From: JAFAGX01 sp035624215
GTDB taxonomy: Bacteria > Acidobacteriota > Terriglobia > Terriglobales > Acidobacteriaceae
Direction: 5' to 3'
Assembly: GCA_035624215.1 (NCBI GenBank)
Contig: DASPRY010000175.1
Coordinates: forward strand, 54,252-118,251
Length of the DNA: 64,000 nt
Position 1 is the first letter of the stretch. Each line of letters starts with the position of its first letter. The notes under the pieces were generated by a model, which worked only from the letters and a program-made list of their open reading frames with translations, searched no databases and was not told the DNA's origin. Below, piece by piece: positions 1-8,471 of this stretch. Made by a program: the position numbers and the translations under genes.

Positions 1-92
1 GAATGGAAGAGGAATTCATGATTCAGCAATTCGGCGAGCAGTATCGCAGTTACCAGAGGAACGTCAAGCAATTGATCCCGTTTGTACTGTAA
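1..92 (+). CDS. C-terminal tail of a probable isoprenylcysteine methyltransferase family protein (partial)
   Basis: Only about the last 30 codons are inside the window; the reading frame is open from the left edge and stops with TAA at 90-92. The residues visible (EEEFMIQQFGEQYRSYQR, then a basic and hydrophobic tail ending LIPFVL) match the typical end of the ICMT/phospholipid methyltransferase membrane family: a conserved Glu, then FG..Y..Y and L-I-P. Those enzymes use S-adenosylmethionine and are multi-pass membrane proteins. The start and the membrane part lie outside the window, so the family call rests on a short motif. The MarR gene begins almost immediately after the stop, suggesting one transcript. 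Confidence 0.55.
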   Translation, partial: MEEEFMIQQFGEQYRSYQRNVKQLIPFVL

Positions 93-96
93 TTGC

Positions 97-567
97 ATGG
101 TGCTCATGGCAAAACAACAGAACAAAAACCGGCACACCGGGCTGCGCCAGAGGGCCATTGAACTGGAGCAGCACCTGCGCGCGATCCAGCAGCAGATTCG
201 AAGGCCGCTGCAAGCCGAGTTTGCCAAGGGGGGATTAACCGGGCCACAGAAAAGCGTCTTGCATGTTCTCGTCCAGTCGGACGGCCGGAGCATTAAGGAA
301 ATCACCGCGCACGTAGGTCTCGCCCACAGTACGGTGTCAGGAATCGTCGATCGACTGCAGAAACGCGGCTTTGTCCAGCGACAAACGGATCCCCATGATC
401 GTCGTCACACCAGAATTACCGTTTCCACTGCGATACGAGACTTCATGAACAAGGAATATCCGGTTCTCGCCGCGCGTCCCTTGTTCGATGCGCTGCGGAA
501 GGCTGCGCCTGAAGAACGCGAATCCATCGTGCGCGGCGTCACCATGCTGAGGAAACTGTTGGCTTAG
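97..567 (+). CDS. MarR-family transcriptional regulator
   Basis: About 156 residues, the usual size for MarR proteins, which bind DNA as dimers through a winged helix-turn-helix. The central segment carries the expected pattern: GPQKSVLHVLVQ, then IKEITAHVGLAHSTVSGIVDRLQKRG as the recognition helix region, then the wing with the acidic/basic DPHDRRHTRI signature typical of the family. The N-terminal and C-terminal helices would form the dimer interface. ATG at 97 or 106 are both possible starts; neither has a clear Shine-Dalgarno site, and a TTG at 82 would overlap the previous gene. The target genes and ligand cannot be read from the sequence. The histidine kinase gene follows 120 bases later. 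Confidence 0.85.
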   Translation: MVLMAKQQNKNRHTGLRQRAIELEQHLRAIQQQIRRPLQAEFAKGGLTGPQKSVLHVLVQSDGRSIKEITAHVGLAHSTVSGIVDRLQKRGFVQRQTDPHDRRHTRITVSTAIRDFMNKEYPVLAARPLFDALRKAAPEERESIVRGVTMLRKLLA

Positions 568-687
568 CCCTGCCGCTGTCAGTCTCTCGCTACTCCCTGC
601 TCCGCTCCCAGAAACCGGTGAGTATAAAGGCATGACACATTCTTGCCGATAACTCAGAGGGAGACCCTGCCTGGGAAAGGCACCAGT

Positions 688-3103
688 ATGGTGCGAGTCG
701 CTTCCGACGATATAGGCACGAGTGATCGGTTTATTGTCACCGGCCTCATCGCCGTGTTTCTGGTTCTCATTCTTTTCATCATAGGAGTTGGCCAACTCGG
801 TCTGCGTGCCCTGCGCAGCCAGCATGCCGACGCGCAAAAGATCGCGGAACAGCAATGGATGGATGTGCAGTTGGCGACTGAGGCCCTCAACTACGTCGAC
901 CAAACTGGCCAAATGGATGTGCGCATTGTGCTGAGCGACGATCCTTCGGAAGTGCAATCCCTGTTGCGTCAGCGCGCGGAAAATAGAGCCAAAATTGACG
1001 CCCTGCTGGCGCGACTTCAGACTCGGGTAGGTTCCGCCGCGGAGCAGCAAAGCCTGAATGCCGTTCTCTCCGCCAGGAGAGCCTACGTCACCGCCTACCT
1101 GCGCATCCTGAATCTTTTGTCAGAGGGCAGAACGAGAGATGCGGTGAACGCGATGACTTCGCAAGCCTTCCCGCTGATGCTGAAGTATCAGGATGCATTC
1201 AGGGACTATTCAAACTTTCAGACCGATGAAATGAACCAGGAACTTGCCAGGAGCAAGACCCGCTATGAGGTTGCCCGTGGCCGAGCTATTTATCTCATGT
1301 CTGTCTCGCTCATGTTGGCGGCCGCCATTGCGGTATTTGTCGTGCAGAAAATCATCCTCGAAGTTCGTCAGCGAAGTAAAGCTGAGAGCGACCTCCGTCA
1401 CCTGAATCGGGACCTGGAATTCAAAGTATCGCAACGCACGGCAGCTCTCGAAAGTTCCAACCAGGAGTTAAGCGCTGAGATCTCCGAACGCCAAAGACTG
1501 CAAGAAAGGCTTTTGGCTAAGACCGCTCTGCTCGAAGCCCAATTGAACGCGACCGCGGATGGAATTCTGGTCGTCGACGGTGACCGACATAAAGTACTTC
1601 AGAACCGTCGCTTTAACGAAATGTTCCGGTTTCCGCAGGAAATCGTTGACGATCCCGATCACCGCTCATTGCTGGATTACAGCGCCGGCAAGGCCGCTAA
1701 TCCTCAGGAATATCGCGAACGGATTGAGTACCTCTATGCGCACCGGGACGAAATCGCGCACGAAGAAGTTGAGTTTCGTAATGGCAGGGTTATCGATCGA
1801 TATTCCGCTCCGGTTATCGGAGAAGGGAAGTATTACGGCAGAATCTGGGTATGTCGTGATATCACCCAGCGCAAACGAAACGAGGCCTTCGTCCGGCTTC
1901 TCTCAACCGCTGTCGAGCAGTCTCCGGTTTCGATCGTCATCACCGATCTGGCAGCGCGCATCACCTATGTCAATCGCAGGTTCTTGGAGACCACTGGATT
2001 CGGCTACGGGGAAGTGATTGGTCAGAATCCACGCTTCCTGAAGTCGGGACGGACACCGCCCGAAGACTACCAACGTATGTGGCAGACCATCAAAGCCGGC
2101 AAAGAGTGGAGAGGCGAAATCTGCAACCGCAAGAAGAACGGGGATCTGTATTGGGAGTCCGTGGCCATCCGGCCCATCACCGATGCGAGCGGCAAAATCG
2201 CCAACTTCCTGGCAGTTAAGGAGGACATCACGGAGCGCCGCAACATGGCGGCGCAATTACAGCAGGCGCAAAAACTGGAAGCCATCGGACAGCTTGCCGC
2301 CGGCATCGCTCACGAGATCAACACCCCCATGCAATTTATCGGGGACAATACGCGCTTTGTGCAACAGGCGTGGGCCTCGCTGGACGGCTTGATTGCGCTG
2401 GTCTGTTCACGGTCCATTCTTGAGGAGTCCAAACTCAAGCATGTCCTCGAGGAGATACAGGCCGCTGATCCTGAGTATCTGCAAAAAGAAGTGCCCCTGG
2501 CAATCGACCAATCGTTAGAGGGCATCGCGCGGGTCATTAAGATCGTGCGCGCAATGAAAGAGTTTTCCCACCCCGGCTCTGAGGAGAAGAAACTCGCCAA
2601 TATCAATGAGGCGATCGAAACCACCGTCACCGTAGCGAGGAATGAGTGGAAATACGTCGCCGACCTCGAAACCTCGCTCTCCGACGATGTTGGGCTTGTC
2701 CCATGCCACATCGGGGAGGTCAATCAGGTGCTGCTCAACCTGCTGGTCAACGCCGCACACGCTGTCGCTCAAGTCGTAGGCGATGCATCCAAGGGCAAAG
2801 GAACAATCCAAATTAAGACCACAAGGTGCGAGAACTGGGTGCAGATCTCTGTCCACGACTCTGGCTGTGGTATCCCGGCGGCCATTCAGTCACGCATCTT
2901 CGATCCTTATCTTCACCACCAAGGAGCCGGGCAAAGGCACGGGCCAGGGACTCGCATTGGCCTACGCGATCATCGTTAAGAAACATGGTGGCAAAATCTG
3001 GTTTGAATCGAAGGAAGGAGAAGGCACAACGTTTTTTGTTCGCCTCCCAGCCCAGGCAGGCCCATTGGAAGCGGGCGGGGAACTCGCAGCCTCGGCAAAC
3101 TGA
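688..3103 (+). pseudogene. Membrane PAS/PAS sensor histidine kinase, reading frame broken near its end
   Basis: ATG at 688 is preceded by GGAAAGG and is preferred over an upstream TTG at 643. In order: a membrane helix (about residues 15-39), a periplasmic four-helix-like region, a second membrane helix (about 199-220), a coiled coil, two PAS domains (about 280-390 and 400-517), an H-box with His about 542 (AHEINTPMQ), an N-box (NLLVNAAHAV) and a G1 box (DSGCGIP). After RIFDP the frame is lost and would run on to a stop at 2979. The other frame supplies the missing FTTKEPGKGTGQGL G2 box and the C-terminus to 3103. Removing the A at 2909 restores FDPFFTTKEPGKG exactly and gives an 804-residue kinase. 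This is either a real inactivating insertion or a sequencing/assembly error. No response regulator lies next to it. Confidence 0.85.
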
Positions 3104-3186
3104 AATTTGGTCAACGTTCCAGGTTCCAGAATTGCTTACCGCTTGCATCTGCTGTTGCATTGCTGCCAATCCGCCGCGGCAGTATC

Positions 3187-3513
3187 ATGAAGCGCATGGG
3201 GTTCTCGGAGACCATTTTCCTCTTCTTTCTGGCTCTGCTGATTTTCGGGCCCAAGAAACTGCCCGAAATTGCCCGCCAGGTGGGCAAGGCGCTCAATGAA
3301 TTCCGGCGTGCCTCTAACGAATTCAAAGCGCAGATCGCCTCGGAGATTTCCCAGCTGGAACTGGAAGAGCATCACCAAATTCTCCCGCCCGCACCCGAGC
3401 CGCCGAATTCGGTCGCCACGCTTCCGCCGGCCAGCCAAGCCGGGGCCGCCGCATCTATTCCAGCCGGGGAAGGTTCCCCAGATCCCCTGACGAAGGTTGC
3501 CCCCGATGCCTGA
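3187..3513 (+). CDS. tatB: Sec-independent protein translocase TatA/TatB-type subunit
   Basis: 108 residues: one N-terminal membrane helix (FSETIFLFFLALLIFGPKKL), the invariant FGPKKLPE hinge, then an amphipathic helix (IARQVGKALNEFRRASNEFK) and a disordered Pro/Ala-rich tail. This is the TatA/B family, which with TatC forms the twin-arginine translocase exporting folded proteins across the inner membrane. The long acidic-basic amphipathic helix and the position directly before tatC favour TatB, but TatA and TatB are hard to separate by sequence alone. ATG at 3187 is chosen because the segment upstream (LPIRRGSI) is not membrane-like. The gene overlaps the start of tatC by 8 bases. Confidence 0.85.
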   Translation: MKRMGFSETIFLFFLALLIFGPKKLPEIARQVGKALNEFRRASNEFKAQIASEISQLELEEHHQILPPAPEPPNSVATLPPASQAGAAASIPAGEGSPDPLTKVAPDA

Positions 3514-4306
3514 GATGGCGGCCGAACTACCGTCCGGCAAGACCGAGCAGGAAACCATGCCAGCCATGAGCTTCCTGGAGCATTTGGAGGAACTCCGGCG
3601 CCGGCTCATCTATTGCATCATCTCGGTGGTAATCGGCTTTTTTCTATGTTGGGGATACGCGGAAAACATTGTGGGCTGGATGCAGAAGCCCATTATGGAA
3701 GCGCTGCAGCGCAACAAAATGCCGCAAACACTGGTGTATTTGAACCCCACCGATCCCTTCAACCTTTACTTGAAGATTGGATTGCTTGCGGGCCTCTTTG
3801 TGGCCTGTCCCTTTGTGCTGTATCAGGTTTGGATGTTCATCTCGCCGGGCCTTTACCGACGCGAGAAGCGTTACGTTGTCCCGTTCATGTTCTCGACGAT
3901 TTTCTTGTTTGTGTCTGGCGGATTCTTTGGGTACAAATTGGTTTATCCGGCGGCACTGGATTTCTTGATCGGCTACGGCAAGCAGTTCCAGCCGATGATC
4001 ACCATCCACGAGTACACGGATTTGTTTTTGACCGTGATCCTCGGCTTGGGAGTGGTTTTCGAACTGCCGATTCTGGTTTTCTTTCTGGCGCTGATGGGAG
4101 TCATCAGCGCTGGCTGGATGTGGCGGAATGTCCGCTACTCCATCCTCATCATTTTCATCATCGCGGCCATTCTCACCCCTACTACCGACATCCTCAACAT
4201 GTGCATCTTCGCCGCTCCCATGGTGGCGCTCTATCTGCTGAGCATTGGGATTGCCTACGTGGTGCATCCCAAGCAGCGCAAGGCACGCGCCGCGCGAAGG
4301 GGATGA
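3506..4306 (+). CDS. tatC: Sec-independent protein translocase TatC
   Basis: 266 residues with six predicted membrane helices, the normal architecture of TatC, the receptor for twin-arginine signal peptides. Conserved landmarks are visible: MSFLEHLEELRRRL at the N-terminus with its essential Glu/Arg pattern, FISPGLYRREKR in the first cytoplasmic loop, the FELP stretch (VVFELPILVFFL) in helix 4 and ILTPTTD near the end. ATG at 3506 overlaps the tatB stop by 8 bases, so translation is probably coupled. TTG at 3497 is a less likely start. The pair needs no further component if the upstream protein serves as TatA/B. Confidence 0.95.
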   Translation: MPEMAAELPSGKTEQETMPAMSFLEHLEELRRRLIYCIISVVIGFFLCWGYAENIVGWMQKPIMEALQRNKMPQTLVYLNPTDPFNLYLKIGLLAGLFVACPFVLYQVWMFISPGLYRREKRYVVPFMFSTIFLFVSGGFFGYKLVYPAALDFLIGYGKQFQPMITIHEYTDLFLTVILGLGVVFELPILVFFLALMGVISAGWMWRNVRYSILIIFIIAAILTPTTDILNMCIFAAPMVALYLLSIGIAYVVHPKQRKARAARRG

Positions 4307-4308
4307 TG

Positions 4309-4388
4309 AGTCATCCTGAGCAAGCGTTTCTTTTTGCACCGCGAACAGCTGGGTGCCCCATGTTTGCGCGCTTTATGCGCAAAGGTGG
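4309..4388. repeat. Dispersed palindromic repeat copy overlapping the start of an M28 gene
   Basis: Two pieces sit together: a GTCATCCTGAGC core near 4312, and a hairpin, TTTGCGC at 4362-4368 paired with GCGCAAA at 4376-4382, flanked by GGTGCCCCA and GGTGGG. Cores with the same or complementary sequence (GCTCGGGATGAC or GCTCAGGATGAC) recur near 25500, 26850, 33180 and, partly, 49340. This looks like a REP-type element between tatC and the M28 gene that has contributed the bases around the M28 start codon. Confidence 0.55.
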
Positions 4389-5361
4389 GAGACGATGGTT
4401 GTCGGTTGTACTCACGTCGCTCGCTCTCTGGTGTTGCACCAGGCAGAAAGAGACGCCGGCCGCAGCAAAAGATTCCCCGGCACCGGCTCAGGCATCATTG
4501 GACCCCTCTGCGCTGCCCGCCGACACCGGGGCCCCGCCCGCCTTCGATTCCAATCGCGCATTTCAGTACATAAAAGAGATCGTCGCTTTCGGACCTCGTC
4601 CCATCGGCAGCGAGAATCACAAGAAGGTTGAGAACTACATTGTTTCTCATCTCAAGGCCGATACGGTCGAGGAGGATTCTTTCACCATTACGCCTTCCCA
4701 GGGCAGATTTCCGGTGCGCAATATCATTGCGAAATTTCCCGGTACCCGGGACGGAATCATCGTGATTGCCAGCCACTACGACACCAACTGGCCACTGCGC
4801 GATACCCCCTATGTCGGAGCAAACGATGGCGGGTCATCCAGCGCTCTGCTCTTGGAGTTTGCCAATCAGTTGCGCGGCAAGAAGAACGAAGGCTACAGCA
4901 TCTGGCTGCTCTGGGACGATGCGGAAGAATCCATGCGCCTGCCCTGGTACGATCCCGAAAGTCTTTACGGCGTCCGTCATCTGGCGGAGAAGTGGCAGGA
5001 TGACGGCACGCTAAAGAAGATCAAAGCGTTCATCCTCGAAGACATGATCGGTGATGCCGACCTCAATATCGAGCACGATACCAACTCCACGCCGTGGCTC
5101 CAGGACCTCGTTTATCAAGCCGCCACACGCCTGGGCTATCAATCCCACTTCTTTGAGCGCAGCCTTGCGATCGAAGATGATCACCGCCCGTTTCTGGACC
5201 GGGGAGTGCCCTGCGTGGACTTAATTGATCTCGATTACGGCTACAACAACGTCTTCTGGCATTCGCCGCAGGATACGGTCGACAAACTCAGCCCCAAGAG
5301 CCTGGAAATTGCGGGAGCCGTTACTCTCGAAACTGTGCGGATGCTGGACCGAATGAAGTAA
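4375..5361 (+). CDS. M28-family zinc protein resembling glutaminyl-peptide cyclotransferase
   Basis: About 328 residues. The order of motifs matches M28 and particularly the glutaminyl cyclase branch: IVIASHYDT (zinc His), VGANDGGSSSALLLEFA (bridging Asp), LLWDDAEES (Glu pair), DPESLYGVRHLAEKW (like the SLYGSRHLA stretch of animal glutaminyl cyclases) and IEDDHRPFLDRGVP with a late WHSPQDT His. Cyclases of this family convert N-terminal Gln to pyroglutamate, while aminopeptidases of the same fold hydrolyse peptides, so the reaction is not certain. The N-terminus (RRWLSVVLTSLALWCCT) is a signal or lipoprotein-like helix followed by a Pro/Ala linker, so the enzyme is probably exported. Start codons at 4303, 4360 and 4375 are all in frame; 4375 is preferred because earlier ones translate through a palindromic repeat. 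Confidence 0.8.
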   Translation: MRKGGRRWLSVVLTSLALWCCTRQKETPAAAKDSPAPAQASLDPSALPADTGAPPAFDSNRAFQYIKEIVAFGPRPIGSENHKKVENYIVSHLKADTVEEDSFTITPSQGRFPVRNIIAKFPGTRDGIIVIASHYDTNWPLRDTPYVGANDGGSSSALLLEFANQLRGKKNEGYSIWLLWDDAEESMRLPWYDPESLYGVRHLAEKWQDDGTLKKIKAFILEDMIGDADLNIEHDTNSTPWLQDLVYQAATRLGYQSHFFERSLAIEDDHRPFLDRGVPCVDLIDLDYGYNNVFWHSPQDTVDKLSPKSLEIAGAVTLETVRMLDRMK

Positions 5362-5389
5362 CCGTGTCCCGGGCTAACGTCAGCCATTC

Positions 5390-5411
5390 CTGGACTGCCG
5401 CCAGTCCAGGC
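5390..5411 (+). other. Hairpin after the M28 gene
   Basis: CCTGGACT and AGTCCAGG form an 8-base stem around a six-base loop, about 30 bases after the M28 stop codon. No T-run follows, so it is not a standard intrinsic terminator. It may still slow transcription before the oxidase operon. Confidence 0.4.
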
Positions 5412-5457
5412 TTGCAACCCTGCCTCCGACCGTCTAAAATACCTGCCGTCAATTTTA

Positions 5458-5472
5458 TATCGTGGAACGATA
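5458..5472. promoter_or_regulatory. Palindromic operator candidate before the oxidase operon
   Basis: TATCGT-GGA-ACGATA is a perfect 6+6 inverted repeat in the short, AT-richer gap before the oxidase subunit II gene, 50 bases ahead of its ATG. Its symmetry and spacing fit a dimeric repressor or activator site. No cognate regulator gene is adjacent, and the protein that might bind it cannot be named. Confidence 0.35.
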
Positions 5473-5524
5473 CATAGCAAAACAACTCAAGCGGAATGCC
5501 TAGCAGCGCGAAAGGATCAGAACC

Positions 5525-6082
5525 ATGATCCAAATGCACGCCTTCTACCTGTTTCTGGCGCTCGCAGCGTTCTTGATCGCCATGTTTATCTATGCCGCCT
5601 GGAGCACCCGGCGTGTCCGGGATATCGATTATCACTCCGCCTATGCACTCCGAAAGAAGTTGCTCTTCGTGGTGTTGGTGGTGCTCGTGATTGGCCTGAC
5701 CATGACTTTGGCCAAAACCCCTTATCCTCGAAGCAGCGATATCCCGGATCAGGTGGTCTTTGTCGTTGGAAAGCAGTTCTCCTTCGGCATCTCGGCTTCG
5801 CCCATCGCCAACGATGATGAATATCTCGCCGCCACCTATTCCACGCCCGTGCAGGTAAATGCCGGATCTCTGGTCGAATTCCGGGTCACCAGTTTTGATG
5901 TCAATCACGGATTCAGCATTTATTCCCCGAGCAATCACCTCATCGGCCAAACCCAGGCCATGCCGGGTTACGTCAATCGGCTGCGACTTCGTTTCAACGA
6001 GCCGGGAAGATATCACGTGCTATGCCTGGAATTGTGCGGCTCGGGTCACCACCGTATGCGTGGAGTTTTCGACGTGAAATGA
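5525..6082 (+). CDS. Heme-copper oxidase subunit II with CuA site
   Basis: 185 residues: two membrane helices (about 7-26 and 47-66) followed by a periplasmic cupredoxin domain. The full CuA binding set is visible: His in FDVNHGF, then CLELCGSGHHRM giving Cys-x3-Cys with Glu between, His and Met. CuA accepts electrons from cytochrome c or another carrier and passes them to subunit I. The protein is shorter than typical aa3 subunit II and has no fused cytochrome c. ATG at 5525 is preceded by GAAAGGA. It starts the operon subunit II - subunit I - SCO; no subunit III gene is present in the window. Confidence 0.85.
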   Translation: MIQMHAFYLFLALAAFLIAMFIYAAWSTRRVRDIDYHSAYALRKKLLFVVLVVLVIGLTMTLAKTPYPRSSDIPDQVVFVVGKQFSFGISASPIANDDEYLAATYSTPVQVNAGSLVEFRVTSFDVNHGFSIYSPSNHLIGQTQAMPGYVNRLRLRFNEPGRYHVLCLELCGSGHHRMRGVFDVK

Positions 6083-6103
6083 ACTGAGTGAAGGAGCCCA
6101 CCT

Positions 6104-7567
6104 ATGGCCACCGCCACAAGCGACTTGTATGGCGAATCTGAGATCCGCAGGTTTCGCCGCCTGACCGTGATTTGGGGGATCACAGTAGTTCTGCTTCTTC
6201 CGGTTTTGGCTTTGCTCGGCTATTTCATGCGGCTTTTTCAGTCAGGCGCGTTCGCCGGTCTGCGTCCGGAGTGGTTCTATGCTGTGCTGACCCTGCATTC
6301 GTTGGGTATGGTGGGAACGTGGTTTGTGGGATCTATGGCAGGCATCAGTTATCTGCTGCTGAAATACACGCGACCCAGCCTGGCGGTTTCGAAATTCGCT
6401 TATTGGGGCACGTTGGTAGGAGTGGTTCTCTTGATCGTCTGCACCTTGGGCGGATTGTTTGGCACGGGATGGTATTTCTTGTATCCCTTGCCCCTGATGT
6501 CCCAACGCGTGTGGCAGCCTTGGGCGACGCTGGTGTTTTTTATTGCCCTGGCAATTCTCGGCGTTTGTTGGACAATCTGGACTCTGGACATCCTGCGTTC
6601 GATTGCTAAGCGCTATTCCCTGGGCGCAGCTCTCGGCTTGAACTACGTTTTCACCAGACCGGGCCCGGAGGTCCCGCCGCTGGTTTTGATCACTACCGTG
6701 AGCTTGATAGTCGGAGTAGCCGGTTTTGTCGCGGCGGTCATCGTAATCGCCTTATTTGCAGCCCGCGCCTTGGGAGTGAACGTCGATCCCTTGCTGATGA
6801 AGAATCTGACGTTCTTTTTCGGCCATATTCTGGTCAATATCACCATGTACCTGGGAGTCGCCATGGTCTATGAGCTGCTCCCCACGTACGCCGGCCGTCC
6901 TTGGAAGACCAACCGGGTCGTAGCAATCGCCTGGGACGCTGTGCTGCTGCTTATCCTGTTTGCCTATTTCCACCACCTCTACATGGATTTTGCCCAGCCG
7001 GATTGGGTCCAACGATTCGGACAGATTTGTTCCTACGGCCTTGCCATACCCGCTGGCGTAGTATCGATTTTTGGCACTTTGGCCTTGGTCTATGCGGCCC
7101 GAATGCGGTGGACTTTTGCTTCAACCCTGCTATTTTTGGGAATTATGGGCTGGGGAGTTGGCGGCATCGCTGCCGTGATTGACTCCACCGTAGAGGTGAA
7201 CTTTCGCTTTCACAATACCTTGTGGGTTCCGGCTCACTTCCACACCTATTACCTGATGGGTGTGGTGCTCATAATTCTCGGCTTCATCGACCACGCCGGC
7301 AAAGAAATCTCCGGACTCGAAGAAATCTCCTGGCGCAGCAAGCTTACCGTCACCTTGCTGGTGATTGGCGACTGTGGATTTCTATCCATGTTTTACTGGG
7401 CAGGGGCGCATTCGGTTCCACGGCGATATGCGATTTATCCCATCGAAGTGGCACAGGGTACCCTCTATGCCAGAATCGCCGTTGGATTCATTTCCGTGCT
7501 GCTCTTTGGCATATTCCTCTACCTCTGGGAGACGGGAAGACGATGTGTAAAAGCTCTTTCCGCATGA
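6104..7567 (+). CDS. Heme-copper oxidase subunit I (divergent B-like type)
   Basis: 487 residues, about 12 membrane helices. Metal ligands can be traced: His in LTLHSLGM (low-spin heme), the CuB ligand His in FFFGHILVN, the His-His pair in YFHHLYMDF, and the paired ligands in HNTLWVPAHFHTYY (high-spin and low-spin heme). This supports a proton-pumping oxygen reductase. Unusually, the residue four places after the first CuB His is Asn, where A- and B-type oxidases have the crosslinked Tyr; a Tyr occurs eight places after it. The Glu of nitric oxide reductases is not there either. An SD-like AAGGAG precedes ATG 6104. The 3' end overlaps the SCO gene. Confidence 0.8.
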   Translation: MATATSDLYGESEIRRFRRLTVIWGITVVLLLPVLALLGYFMRLFQSGAFAGLRPEWFYAVLTLHSLGMVGTWFVGSMAGISYLLLKYTRPSLAVSKFAYWGTLVGVVLLIVCTLGGLFGTGWYFLYPLPLMSQRVWQPWATLVFFIALAILGVCWTIWTLDILRSIAKRYSLGAALGLNYVFTRPGPEVPPLVLITTVSLIVGVAGFVAAVIVIALFAARALGVNVDPLLMKNLTFFFGHILVNITMYLGVAMVYELLPTYAGRPWKTNRVVAIAWDAVLLLILFAYFHHLYMDFAQPDWVQRFGQICSYGLAIPAGVVSIFGTLALVYAARMRWTFASTLLFLGIMGWGVGGIAAVIDSTVEVNFRFHNTLWVPAHFHTYYLMGVVLIILGFIDHAGKEISGLEEISWRSKLTVTLLVIGDCGFLSMFYWAGAHSVPRRYAIYPIEVAQGTLYARIAVGFISVLLFGIFLYLWETGRRCVKALSA

Positions 7568-8361
7568 CGCGAACTTGGACATCGGTGCTGTCTTCCATCT
7601 GTGCCGCGACGTTGCTGACCACCGCGGCTAGGTCGCAGCCGTCATCCGGCACTCGGTCCAACGCGCTTCCTTCCGAGGATCGATACATCTACAAACAGGT
7701 TCCGGACGTCGTGATTCACAAGGCCACTACAGAGACAACACTCTCCCGGGTCTGGCAGGGCAAGCCCGTATTGCTGACCATGGTTTTCACTCGTTGTGCG
7801 GGAGTTTGCTCGCCATTCTTGCGTTCGCTGAAAGCAGCGGCTGCCGATAGCGCGGGGCGCGATTACCGCATTGTCGTTCTCAGTTTTGATCCCAACGATA
7901 CTCCCGCCGATATGGACGCGCTGGCGGAGAGCTTAGGTGTGAAATCAGTGCCAGGCTGGATTTTTGGTGTTGCCTCCCCCTCCGACATCCAACGATTGGC
8001 AGCAGCCAGCGGCTTCTGGTTTCAGTGGGATCCTTCGATCCAGCAGTATGACCATCCTTCGCTGGTAGTGGCAATCGATCGCGGCAGGGTAGTGCGCATG
8101 CTAGCCGGCACAAGCGTTCCTTCGGCCTCTCTGAGAGAGGTTTCGCAGGAACTGCGAGGCAAATTTGTGGCTTCTTACGCGCTCCCCGGGAAAATTGCTT
8201 TCCGCTGTTTCGAGTATGATCCGAACCGCGGCCGCTACAGCTTGGATTGGGGTGTGCTACTCATGCTCCTGCCGGCAAGCTGTGCGCTGCTGGCGGTGGT
8301 TTGGGCCTTTTCCACCGAGCACCGCGACGTCCATGATTGCTACCGGTCAGCAACATCATGA
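7564..8361 (+). CDS. SCO1/SenC-family copper chaperone with C-terminal membrane anchor
   Basis: About 265 residues. SCO proteins insert copper into CuA of oxidase subunit II. The thioredoxin-like fold shows the copper motif Cys-x3-Cys in TRCAGVCSPF and the later His in YDHPSLVV. The N-terminus has a Sec-type signal (about residues 1-24), and a membrane helix (WGVLLMLLPASCALLAVVWAF) lies near the C-terminus, so the domain faces the periplasm and is membrane-held. ATG 7564 forms an ATGA overlap with the subunit I stop; an in-frame ATG at 7543 is an alternative. The operon position directly after the oxidase genes supports a role in its assembly. Confidence 0.88.
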   Translation: MTRTWTSVLSSICAATLLTTAARSQPSSGTRSNALPSEDRYIYKQVPDVVIHKATTETTLSRVWQGKPVLLTMVFTRCAGVCSPFLRSLKAAAADSAGRDYRIVVLSFDPNDTPADMDALAESLGVKSVPGWIFGVASPSDIQRLAAASGFWFQWDPSIQQYDHPSLVVAIDRGRVVRMLAGTSVPSASLREVSQELRGKFVASYALPGKIAFRCFEYDPNRGRYSLDWGVLLMLLPASCALLAVVWAFSTEHRDVHDCYRSATS

Positions 8362-8471
8362 GTTATTTGCAAAAAAGACCATTACTGCTGCTACCGACCG
8401 CTTGGTGTACACTGCCATGGCTCGGGATAGCAGCGAAATCCTGGCCAAAAAACTATACCGAGGCGAAAACA

